From contig CAIXTV010000161.1 in the NCBI GenBank assembly GCA_903922465.1, positions 1 through 34,703 of the forward strand: 34,703 nt of DNA, given 5' to 3'. Origin of the DNA: an uncultured bacterium (GTDB lineage: Bacteria > Bacteroidota > Bacteroidia > Bacteroidales > CAIXTV01). The number at the start of each line of letters is the position of its first letter. Within the stretch, counting starts at the first letter, position 1. The notes below the pieces were generated by a model. It saw nothing but the letters and a program-made list of their open reading frames with translations. It was not told the DNA's origin and did no database searches. This document shows, piece after piece, positions 15,994 through 23,128 of this stretch. A program made the position numbers and the translations under genes.

Positions 15994-16291
15994 AATCAAT
16001 TTTTCTAAAGCGAAATACTTATATTATAAAGAATTAAGAGTAATTTTTAAGCCAATTTCAATTAAGCATAAATTTACATTCAATTTCCCCCAAAAACACT
16101 CTGTCAATAGGTTTTGGATATAGGTGAAATTAATATTTTTGCCTGATAAATATTTATTGTTCAAATATACCCATCATAAAAAAAACGCGCCATACTATTG
16201 CTGATGCTTGTGCTTGCACTTAACATTATCAGACAAAAAGACCTGCACACCAAAACCCCGCCTCCCCTTCTCCAAGAAAACTGCATTCTAA

Positions 16292-16318
16292 CGCAAGTTT
16301 GCGGGGGCAAGGCTTGCG
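16292..16318. repeat. Short GC-rich inverted repeat
   Basis: CGCAAG and CTTGCG pair around a 15-base loop containing GCGGGGGC; an upstream CCCCGCC (about 16256-16262) could pair alternatively with GCGGGG. The composition differs from the AT-rich surroundings. It might be a decayed mobile-element or attC-type end. Confidence 0.3.
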
Positions 16319-16611
16319 CAATGGAATCACAAAAAAAAAGGACAATGGGTAGTTGAATTCAAATAGAAGTAAGAAATGAGCTCTGCAATATTTAATGAAA
16401 ACGGCGGCTGGCTGGAAACAGAACCTAATGTAGAAATCTACTATTTACATAATAGAGTTTGCTGCATCCATTTAATACACACATCTTGAAATCAAATTAT
16501 GGTCCTCCTATAATCAAATAAAAATAAAAGCTGAATTTCATTTCCTTTACACTTAAAGCCAAACAAGGTAGTTAATCCAGGAGAAAATAAAATTCAAATA
16601 AAAACTCAGTT

Positions 16612-17178
16612 GTGGTATTTTTTTGTATTTTAGCTTCAAATATTAAAGCCTTGCTGAATTACTACAACATATTGGGTATAAGTCAAAATGCACAAGCGGA
16701 TGAAATTAAAAAAGCATACCGGCAAAAGGCTAAAATGCATCATCCTGATCTTAGCAATAGCTTATTTGCTAAAGAAAATTTTCAATTAATACATGAAGCA
16801 TATCGCGTTTTGATAAATGAAAAGACACGACGTTTATATGATTTTAAATTTAAGGAAGACAAGGGGAATTATAAAAAATACGGAACGAGTGTAAGAAATC
16901 CTGCATATAAAGAAGAAAACATAACAAATCCAAAGGGGAAGCATCAAGCAAGACATAAAACAAACCCGCCCAAAGAAGTTGAGATTAAGGTGGAAGGAAG
17001 AGACAAATTGTTGTTCTACTCTTTAGTTTTGCTAGGAGGTTTAAGTGTAGTTTTTGGATTTTACGACTTGTTATTCAAGGAATGGAAAGGTTTAAGCAAC
17101 ATTTCAGGCTTACTATTTGGAATTACTTTTTTAATTATCCTTATTAGAGGCTGGATGCTTTTGCAGCAAAAACACTAA
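16612..17178 (+). CDS. DnaJ-domain membrane protein
   Basis: This protein has up to 188 residues, with a J domain (about 16-77; YYNILGISQNAQADEIKKAYRQKA) including the HPD motif at residues 44-46, so it could stimulate a DnaK ATPase. A Lys-rich linker follows and the C-terminus has two membrane helices (about 133-155 and 163-184). No G/F-rich region or zinc-finger is present, so it is not a full DnaJ but a membrane-tethered J-protein. The first frame start is a GTG at 16612; J proteins usually begin right before the YY.ILG segment, so the TTG at 16651 (giving MLNYYNILGI) is a plausible alternative. It stands alone, convergent with the next gene. Confidence 0.85.
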   Translation: MVFFCILASNIKALLNYYNILGISQNAQADEIKKAYRQKAKMHHPDLSNSLFAKENFQLIHEAYRVLINEKTRRLYDFKFKEDKGNYKKYGTSVRNPAYKEENITNPKGKHQARHKTNPPKEVEIKVEGRDKLLFYSLVLLGGLSVVFGFYDLLFKEWKGLSNISGLLFGITFLIILIRGWMLLQQKH

Positions 17179-17201
17179 ACGATTTCTCCGTAAATACCAT
17201 T

Positions 17202-17264
17202 CATCCCTAAATAAATATCAAGGGATGCCAGCAAAATAAAACCCTAATATTTTGATATATTAGG
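17202..17264. terminator. Possible bidirectional terminator region
   Basis: Two short inverted repeats lie between convergent genes: CATCCCT/AGGGATG (17202-17227) and CCTAATAT/ATATTAGG (17243-17264). The second is followed on the minus strand by a T-rich run. Stems are short, so this is weak. Confidence 0.3.
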
Positions 17265-17338
17265 AATAATCAAAGTAAAACCATAAGAATTGAAATAATT
17301 CAGTTGGTCATCACTTTTTCAAACACTAACCGTAGAGC

Positions 17339-17650
17339 TTAAGTATTTATTTTCCCAATCTTGTTTTCGATGGATTGTATTTTTTTCTGCATACAATTTT
17401 CCACATTTTTGCGAATATCAAACTTCACTGTTGAATAAACTCTGTTGCAGTCGGGTTCAAGCTCTAAATATGATTTTTCTACCAAGTCGAGTGCTGTATG
17501 CATATCGTCGGTTTCGAAAACTGTTCCCATGGGAGTTAGTTTATAGGGAATACCAGATTGTGAAATCATTTTTATTATACGACTTACATATGGGCTAGCA
17601 CTTTCTCCCTTATCGGTAGGAAACATAGCAAATTCAACAAGAACTGACAT
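17339..17650 (-). CDS. DUF77 / MTH1187-YqgV family thiamine-binding-type protein
   Basis: This 103-residue protein matches the family layout: MSVLVEFAMFPTDKGESASPYV at the N-terminus, IIKMISQSGIPYKLTPMGTVFET, then a helix with ALDLVEKSYLE and a closing strand RVYSTVKFDIR. Members form ferredoxin-like dimers or tetramers and some bind thiamine. It is probably cytosolic and may act in thiamine-related sensing or transport. The M15 peptidase gene lies 12 bases upstream, so the two may share a transcript despite no obvious functional link. Confidence 0.88.
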   Translation of the reverse strand: MSVLVEFAMFPTDKGESASPYVSRIIKMISQSGIPYKLTPMGTVFETDDMHTALDLVEKSYLELEPDCNRVYSTVKFDIRKNVENCMQKKIQSIENKIGKINT

Positions 17651-17662
17651 AAGAATAAATTA

Positions 17663-18124
17663 TTATAGGTTTGTATAAGTTGTTTTTCCCCTCATATTTA
17701 TTGAGCGAAATATTTGTCTGCGATTATTAGCTTCGCAATAGCTAACATGCACCCAATCGGGTTCATTTTCATTGCCGAACTCCCAAATAAGTTGATCGAA
17801 AATGATATTATTTTTAATGAAAATAAAAAGTTCAGAATTAGTTAATCCTCCAGATATGTCAGCATCAATATCTATTGCCTCCCCCTTAGTGTGTTGCGAA
17901 ATTCGACTGCCATTTACAACTTTATTAAGTTCAGGTGATCTATAAAAAGAACTTATGCCTATAGGTTTTTTAAAATGTTCTCTACATGGTTCGTAGCATT
18001 CAATTGCAACTTGTTTCATTAAAATAATAGCTTTTTGATCGGGTTTGTTAATAATCCCGAAGCGTATAGCAGTTTGGCTTTTAGTTGCTTCTGCAAATGT
18101 GATGTGTGGCGAAATATTTTCCAT
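17663..18124 (-). CDS. M15 family peptidase (D-Ala-D-Ala carboxypeptidase-like)
   Basis: This 153-residue zinc peptidase-like protein has ISSFYRSPELNKVVNGS (about 57-73), then SQHTKGEAIDID with H78 and D85 as zinc ligands, and DWVHVSY with H126 as third ligand, all expected for the Peptidase_M15_3 (M15A) fold. These enzymes cleave peptidoglycan cross-bridge peptides and are common as phage endolysins. No signal peptide is seen, which fits an endolysin-like origin, but no phage genes are nearby. A domesticated lysin or a chromosomal cell-wall enzyme are both possible. Confidence 0.88.
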   Translation of the reverse strand: MENISPHITFAEATKSQTAIRFGIINKPDQKAIILMKQVAIECYEPCREHFKKPIGISSFYRSPELNKVVNGSRISQHTKGEAIDIDADISGGLTNSELFIFIKNNIIFDQLIWEFGNENEPDWVHVSYCEANNRRQIFRSINMRGKTTYTNL

Positions 18125-18342
18125 AATTAATGTTTTTAAAATTCACTTTGTAAAAGTAATCAACATTTTAATGTGATACATTGTTTTTTTTAAAATCAAA
18201 TTAAATTTATTAATATAAAACCGAAATAAAATTAAAGAATAAAGATTAATATTTTCAGAAATAACAGATTTGCATATATTTACTCGTGTTAATTGAAGTG
18301 TGAAAATGATAATAATTGATGAAAATAAAAAATCTAATATCC

Positions 18343-18534
18343 TTACTGCTTCTTATTGTTTTTCTTTTCTTCTATTTCTTTTTTCAATTCAAAAAGCTGG
18401 CAATCGTTGCATGATGATGAGCAATCATTGCAGGCTTTCATGGGGTTTTTAACATACTTTACTATCCTATATACTATTATTAATAGCACAACTGCTAAAA
18501 TCAAAAAAGTTAGAACATTTTGCCAATTTACCAT
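18343..18534 (-). CDS. FeoB-associated Cys-rich membrane protein
   Basis: This 63-residue protein has one membrane helix (about 8-26, LTFLILAVVLLIIVYRIVK) followed by a Cys cluster (CNDCSSSCNDC, about 35-45) and a Lys/Glu-rich cytoplasmic tail. This is the recognised layout of small FeoB-associated proteins, which accompany FeoB ferrous iron transporters and may bind iron or redox-sense. Its start overlaps the end of the upstream M50-like gene by 7 bases, showing it is in the same transcription unit as feoAB. Confidence 0.9.
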   Translation of the reverse strand: MVNWQNVLTFLILAVVLLIIVYRIVKYVKNPMKACNDCSSSCNDCQLFELKKEIEEKKNNKKQ

Positions 18535-19217
18535 AGTTTATTAATATAAGGGAAATAAATTGAGGTGCTTAAGAACAATACATAAATGGCAATCGCTACA
18601 AAAATAATTGCCCAGATGATGGCAGGAATATGGGTAGACTTTTTAAGGTTAGTGGCATCGCCTGCCTTAGAGGAGCTTTTTATCGCAATAATAAATAATT
18701 CAAAGGCAGAAATGCTGGATTCGGCCAGCACAATAAAACTCAAGAACAATAAAAACAAAAAGGTGCTTATTTCTGAATCAAAATAAAACATCAATCCATT
18801 TATTGCAATAAATATTAGCAACCAGATGATTCCATATTTATTCCTTACAAAAAAAACTAAACTTACAACACTTAGAAATAGTATCCCAATTAGCAATTCA
18901 GTGTAAAAATGTTTGTCGATTAAATAGAGCATTCCCAATGCAGAAAAAGAGGCAGCCGGATAACCCACGAAGGAAACTATAATGGTGGCAAATTTGCTCT
19001 TGGTAGTGGTGGTTGCTGATCCCGAAAGATCGCTGAACAACTCCATACGCTTGAGGCTTCCATTTAGAAGCAAAGCCATAGTTGCATGAGCATTTTCGTG
19101 GATTAAAGTGTTGAAAACCCTGAAATATTTACCAATGACGGGTATTCTGATAACGATGATAGCCGAAATCAGCATTAAATAAAATAAGACATCTTTATTT
19201 TGGAAAAAATCTTTCAT
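18528..19217 (-). CDS. M50B-like membrane metalloprotease of the feo operon
   Basis: This 229-residue protein has about six hydrophobic segments. HENAH at residues 40-44 is an HExxH zinc motif inside the second hydrophobic stretch, followed by LLLNGSLKRMELFSDLSGSATT and SFVGYPAAS, which is the pattern of M50B-type intramembrane-protease-like proteins (GY.A..). The catalytic Glu and both His are present. It lies 3 bases after feoAB and overlaps the Cys-rich gene, so it is embedded in the iron operon. A role in FeoB regulation or turnover is only an inference from position. Confidence 0.8.
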   Translation of the reverse strand: MKDFFQNKDVLFYLMLISAIIVIRIPVIGKYFRVFNTLIHENAHATMALLLNGSLKRMELFSDLSGSATTTTKSKFATIIVSFVGYPAASFSALGMLYLIDKHFYTELLIGILFLSVVSLVFFVRNKYGIIWLLIFIAINGLMFYFDSEISTFLFLLFLSFIVLAESSISAFELFIIAIKSSSKAGDATNLKKSTHIPAIIWAIIFVAIAIYVLFLSTSIYFPYINKLW

Positions 19218-19220
19218 ATC

Positions 19221-21725
19221 TTAAATAAATAAACCACTAATAAAATACATCAGCATTGCCATGACCCAGGCTATAACAGTAGAATATCCCAAGGAAAAAG
19301 CACTCCATTTCCAGCTACCTGATTCGTTGGCTATGGCAACCAGGGTGCCGACGCAAGGAAAATAGAGAAGGACAAAGATCATAAAGGCAAAAGCTGCCCT
19401 TTTATTCATAGCCGAACCCATTGAAGAATTTTGCAAACGCCTTTCAAGGGATTGATCGGGAGAACTAATAGTAGCAGCGTTTTTGTGATATAAAACGTTC
19501 ATTGTGCTAACAATAACCTCCTTTGCCGGAATGCCTGCAAGCACACAAATGGTCATCTTCCAGTCGAAACCAAGGGGAGACATAAGGGGTTGAATGGCTT
19601 TACCTATCTTGCCAATATAAGAGTTTTCTAAACGAACAGATAAGAGTTCCACTTCATGGGCAGAGAGTTCATTTTGACGCAATTGTTCGAGCTTCGAAAT
19701 CAAAGCCGTATCGCTAAGAGGGGTCTGTTTTATTTGGTTTAGATATTGAATATCAGCTTTTTCTTTTTTCTGAATTATGTTATCCTTTAAATTTGTATTC
19801 AGAGGAAAATAGCCCAATGCCCAAATTAAAATGGTTGCCAAAAGAATAACGCCGCTTATCTTTTTAATATATTGCGCCCCCTTATCCCACATGTGGCGAA
19901 CTATTGATTTGAGGGTAGGCATTCGATAAGGAGGCAATTCCATTACAAAAGGAACATGTTCTATCCTGAAAATAGTTTTCTTCATCAACAGAGAGGCGCT
20001 CACCGCTATTAGAATTCCGAAGGAGTAAATAATTAGCAACATCAGCCCCGGGTTTTTGGGGAAGAAGGCGCTAATCATCAAAATATATACCGGCAAACGG
20101 GCGCTACACGACATAAAAGGATTTATCAACATCGTAATTAGGCGGTCGTTTTTGTTCTCAAGGGTGCGGGTGGCAATTACGGCGGGCACATTACATCCAA
20201 AACCCATCAGCAGAGGGATAAATGATTTGCCGTGTAGCCCCACTTTATGCATTACTTTATCCATAATGAAAACCGACCTCGCCATATAGCCCGTATCCTC
20301 CATAATGGAAATAAAAAAGAATAGCAGTAGGATGTTGGGCAGAAAAACAATGACCCCTCCCACCCCACTTATAATGCCATCGACCAGCAGGTCTTTGAAC
20401 ATGCCGGGTCCCATATTGTTGCTAACAAACCCCGACAAACTTTGAACCATACTATCGATAAAATTCATTGGTACAGAGCCAATGGTGAAGGTGGCCCAGA
20501 ACATAAACCACATAAAAAAGAAGAATATTGGAAAACCAAACACCTTGTGTGTGACAATTAGGTCGATGATGTCGGACCTTTTGAAGCTACGGTTTTCGCC
20601 AGGTTTGAGGGTTTCGAGCAAGGCGCCGGCAATAAATCCATATTTGGCCTCGGTTATCAGGGTGTCGGTAGTGTTCTTGAATTCTTTTTCGAGTTTATCG
20701 ATTTCGCGCACAACCACCTCTGAAATTTCTTTGGGGTTGGCCGTATTTTGAATGCGTTCGTTCTCTTGTTTATCTTTTTCGAGGAGTTGAATGGCCATAA
20801 ATCGTGGCGAAACCCTAGTAGTCACCTCTATATTGGCAAGGATTTTTATTTTTTGTTGAATGTTTACTATGGCTTTTTCGATGTCCTGCCCATAATTGAT
20901 GTGCACATGTCGCACGCTGTTTTCCTTATCCTCGTAAACCTGAATAATTTTGTCGAAAAGCGTATCGACCCCTTTGCCTTTTGAGCTGATGGTGGGCACA
21001 AAGGGAATTCCTATCATTTTGCCCAACATTTCATAATCAAAAACATCGCCTTTGTGTTGCATTTCGTCGAACATATTCAGGGCAGCGACAACCTTGATAT
21101 CCATATCGATAAGCTGTGTGGTCAGATATAAATTGCGTTCGAGGTTTGAGGCATCGATGACATTAACAACCACGTCGGGGATTTCTTCAAGAATATATTT
21201 CCTTATAAAAAGCTCCTCGGGAGTGTAGGAAGTGATTGAATAGCTTCCCGGTAGGTCAACCAAATTGATTTCATATTTCTTATATCGAAATCTTGAACGC
21301 TTTGCCTCTACCGTAACCCCGCTATAATTCCCCACTTTCTCGTGGGCCCCCGATGCTTCATTAAAAAGGGTGGTTTTGCCCGAATTTGGATTTCCAACCA
21401 AAACAACATTGATGGCCATTGGATTAACATTTGCCGGGCGTTTGGTAGTTTGCTCGTCGATGGTGCCGAGGTATTCCGTAACATCATCTTTGGCTTCATT
21501 GGCACAACGAAACACCTCGATAAGGCTGGCTTCGCTGTTGCGTAGCGAGACCTTATACCCCATAATTTCATATTCAACTGGGTCGTTTAGGGGAGCTTTT
21601 TTCACCACAGTGATAACTTTCCCATACACAAAACCCATTTCGAGTATGCGTTTGCGAAAGCCTCCACGTCCTTTTACTTTAAGGACTATGGCTTTTTCAT
21701 CCTGATTGAGTTCGGTTAAGGTCAA
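19221..21725 (-). CDS. feoB: Ferrous iron transporter, FeoA-FeoB fusion
   Basis: This 834-residue protein imports Fe2+ across the inner membrane. Residues 1-75 form an SH3-like FeoA domain (MTLTELNQDEKAIV...LRNSEASLIEV). The G domain follows with GNPNSGKTT (G1, 111-119), DLPGSYS (G3, 157-163) and NMFD (G4, 217-220), then a helical switch region and the membrane part with two gate motifs including FGCNVPA and AGIPAKEV. A Lys/Glu/Gln-rich insert (LKDNIIQKKEKADI onwards) lies between late helices. The only start consistent with the FeoA N-terminus is a TTG at 21723-21725, since an in-frame TAG lies just upstream. A TAnnTTTG box is 21 bases upstream. Confidence 0.96.
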   Translation of the reverse strand: MTLTELNQDEKAIVLKVKGRGGFRKRILEMGFVYGKVITVVKKAPLNDPVEYEIMGYKVSLRNSEASLIEVFRCANEAKDDVTEYLGTIDEQTTKRPANVNPMAINVVLVGNPNSGKTTLFNEASGAHEKVGNYSGVTVEAKRSRFRYKKYEINLVDLPGSYSITSYTPEELFIRKYILEEIPDVVVNVIDASNLERNLYLTTQLIDMDIKVVAALNMFDEMQHKGDVFDYEMLGKMIGIPFVPTISSKGKGVDTLFDKIIQVYEDKENSVRHVHINYGQDIEKAIVNIQQKIKILANIEVTTRVSPRFMAIQLLEKDKQENERIQNTANPKEISEVVVREIDKLEKEFKNTTDTLITEAKYGFIAGALLETLKPGENRSFKRSDIIDLIVTHKVFGFPIFFFFMWFMFWATFTIGSVPMNFIDSMVQSLSGFVSNNMGPGMFKDLLVDGIISGVGGVIVFLPNILLLFFFISIMEDTGYMARSVFIMDKVMHKVGLHGKSFIPLLMGFGCNVPAVIATRTLENKNDRLITMLINPFMSCSARLPVYILMISAFFPKNPGLMLLIIYSFGILIAVSASLLMKKTIFRIEHVPFVMELPPYRMPTLKSIVRHMWDKGAQYIKKISGVILLATILIWALGYFPLNTNLKDNIIQKKEKADIQYLNQIKQTPLSDTALISKLEQLRQNELSAHEVELLSVRLENSYIGKIGKAIQPLMSPLGFDWKMTICVLAGIPAKEVIVSTMNVLYHKNAATISSPDQSLERRLQNSSMGSAMNKRAAFAFMIFVLLYFPCVGTLVAIANESGSWKWSAFSLGYSTVIAWVMAMLMYFISGLFI

Positions 21726-21745
21726 TTTCTAAATTTAAATGGCTA

Positions 21746-21753
21746 CAAAAGTA
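21746..21753 (-). promoter_or_regulatory. TAnnTTTG promoter box for feoAB operon
   Basis: TACTTTTG on the minus strand ends 20 bases before the presumed TTG start of feoAB. No Fur or DtxR operator was recognised by eye. Confidence 0.4.
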
Positions 21754-22037
21754 GTTGTTTAGTGCGAATATTCGGGTGTTGTGCCTATTTCTGTTTCAAT
21801 TTCGAAACTTGAATGAGCACTTTGCCTATATTTCGTTTTTACATAAGGTTAAACAATGCTTTTAATGAAATGTTTTATGTTTCCTGACATATAGTTTTCG
21901 CTAGTATTTATGGCCTTTTTATCACTCAAATTTGGAAAATCATGACCAAAATCAATAATTTCGATTCAATTAAAATACATTAAAACACTAATGATTAGGA
22001 AGCAAGAGGCGATGTTGCGAAAATCGGCTCAAATATT

Positions 22038-22372
22038 ATGAAAATCCACACCACTGTTTTGATTTATTAAGGTGGAATATTGATTTCTTCTACCTATATT
22101 TTAAATCATAACAGTGGTGTTTTAACTTTAAACAGTGCTGTGGGAATTTATAACAGTACTGTGGGGACTCATAACAGTGCTGTTACAGTTTAAACAGTAC
22201 TGTTATGAAACATCACAGTGGCATAATGATTCAAAACACCACTGTGCAAAATCAAAAAAGTGGCGCAATTTTCTTAAACAACACTGATATACTTTATAAC
22301 ACTAGTAATAGATTTCCAAATACCACTGTTTTAATTTCAAATACCACTGTGGAATTTCATAACATCTGAATT
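22038..22372 (+). pseudogene. Possible decayed heptapeptide-repeat reading frame over array 2
   Basis: From ATG 22038 the frame reads MKIHTTVLIY, stops at 22068, and continues in the same frame with NSGVLTL, NSAVGIY, NSTVGTH and NSAVTV before a stop at 22190. The 20-bp unit shifts the frame by one base, after which the repeat resumes as NSTVMKH, NTTVQNQ, NTTVLIS and NTTVEFH to a stop at 22370. The persistent N-(S/T)-(T/A/G)-V theme suggests a former repeat peptide with one nonsense and one frameshift change. It may equally be a by-product of a non-coding 21-bp array. Confidence 0.25.
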
Positions 22373-22402
22373 TGAATTCCTAACACTACTGTTGTAAATC
22401 AT
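22047..22402. repeat. Degenerate 21-bp tandem array 2 (17 units) with palindromic cores
   Basis: Units begin at 22047, 22068, 22089, 22110, 22131, 22152, 22173, 22193, 22214 and every 21 bases to 22382; only one (22173) is 20 bp. The core is near-palindromic, e.g. AACAGTACTGTT at 22193-22204, with variants AACAGTGGTGTT and AACACCACTGTG that are inverted forms of each other. The other 9-10 bases are AT-rich and often end in ATTT-AT. Several units (22068, 22089, 22361) are highly decayed. Confidence 0.85.
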
Positions 22403-22638
22403 TTTTCCGGAACAATTTCTTCAAATTCTGCCAATAAAATCAAGCACTCCCCTGCTTTTCGACATAATAATTGTGCACTGCCAATCTGTTCAAGTGCCCA
22501 TTCTTATAATTCACTTAATGAATCAATTAAGGTCGAAATCAAAAATTGCAGCACCGGCAGTAGGCATCCCCGCAATATAATTACCCAAAAAAACATTATG
22601 AATAGCAAGTTTTTTTACGACATAATAAAATATTATAG

Positions 22639-22646
22639 TACATTTG
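22639..22646 (+). promoter_or_regulatory. TAnnTTTG promoter box for DUF4293 gene
   Basis: TACATTTG ends 18 bases before the ATG at 22665; a T-rich run lies near the -33 position but no exact TTTG. Confidence 0.4.
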
Positions 22647-22664
22647 TTCAAAATTTCAAGCATT

Positions 22665-23114
22665 ATGATACAACGAATACAAAGTCTATACTTACTACTT
22701 TCGGCAGCTGTTATGAGTTTACTGTTCTTTTTTCAGATAGCTGACCTACCGGGCAATTTCGATTTTTATTTATGGAAAATAACAGATGGAACCACCAACA
22801 TTTACACCCTGCCCCTCCCCATACTTGCGGTTATGAGCATATTAGTTTCCATCATCACCATCTTTCTATTTAAAAAACGAGGCTATCAAGTGAAGTTATG
22901 TATGCTTAATTTTCTCTTGATATTGATATTCATGATATTGGTTTTCTGGCTTTATCCAGGTTTTATCCTCACAAAACAATTTGGAGAAGATTTTCAACCC
23001 GATTATAATTTTTCAATCTTTGTGCCTATCGTATCTTTCATTTTTATTCTTTTGGCACACAAAGCGATTCGCAAAGACGACAATCTTGTTAAATCGGCAG
23101 ACCGTTTGCGCTAA
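22665..23114 (+). CDS. DUF4293 family membrane protein
   Basis: This 149-residue protein has four hydrophobic helices and begins MIQRIQSLYLLLSAAVMSLLFF, the hallmark of DUF4293, a Bacteroidota-restricted membrane family of unknown function. The helices lie at roughly 6-27, 47-69, 78-100 and 114-134 and the tail is basic with the final DDNLVKSADRLR. An in-frame TTG at 22644 overlaps the promoter box, so the ATG at 22665 is preferred. The gene is convergent with the LtaS-like gene, only 14 bases apart at their ends. Confidence 0.9.
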   Translation: MIQRIQSLYLLLSAAVMSLLFFFQIADLPGNFDFYLWKITDGTTNIYTLPLPILAVMSILVSIITIFLFKKRGYQVKLCMLNFLLILIFMILVFWLYPGFILTKQFGEDFQPDYNFSIFVPIVSFIFILLAHKAIRKDDNLVKSADRLR

Positions 23115-23128
23115 TAATTATAAGAAAA

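Larger units (their letters stand above)
15214..16611. other. Gene-poor, repeat-bearing intergenic stretch
   Basis: About 1.4 kb without a convincing conventional gene. It holds low-complexity text with repeated CAAG, CCCAAG and GAAGGCT strings (about 15367-15550), a REP-like palindrome (15601-15653), a 21-bp tandem array (15694-15945), a GC-rich hairpin (16292-16318) and a 37-codon open frame starting at ATG 16376 that I cannot support as a gene. The remainder is AT-rich sequence in which I see nothing. Confidence 0.6.
21754..22638. other. Intergenic stretch carrying the second 21-bp array
   Basis: Nearly 0.9 kb between divergent feoAB and DUF4293 genes with no conventional gene. The centre (22047-22402) is a degenerate 21-bp tandem array; the flanks are AT-rich sequence in which I see nothing else. 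Confidence 0.7.

Noticed and set aside
17663-18124. Prophage remnant around the M15 peptidase
   Set aside because: The endolysin-like fold is the only phage-like feature; no holin, tail, integrase or att duplication was seen nearby.
22047-22402. CRISPR array
   Set aside because: The repeated cores are separated by similar AT-rich linkers of about 9 bases rather than unique spacers, the period is only 21 bp, and no cas gene is present. The other two arrays fail for the same reasons.
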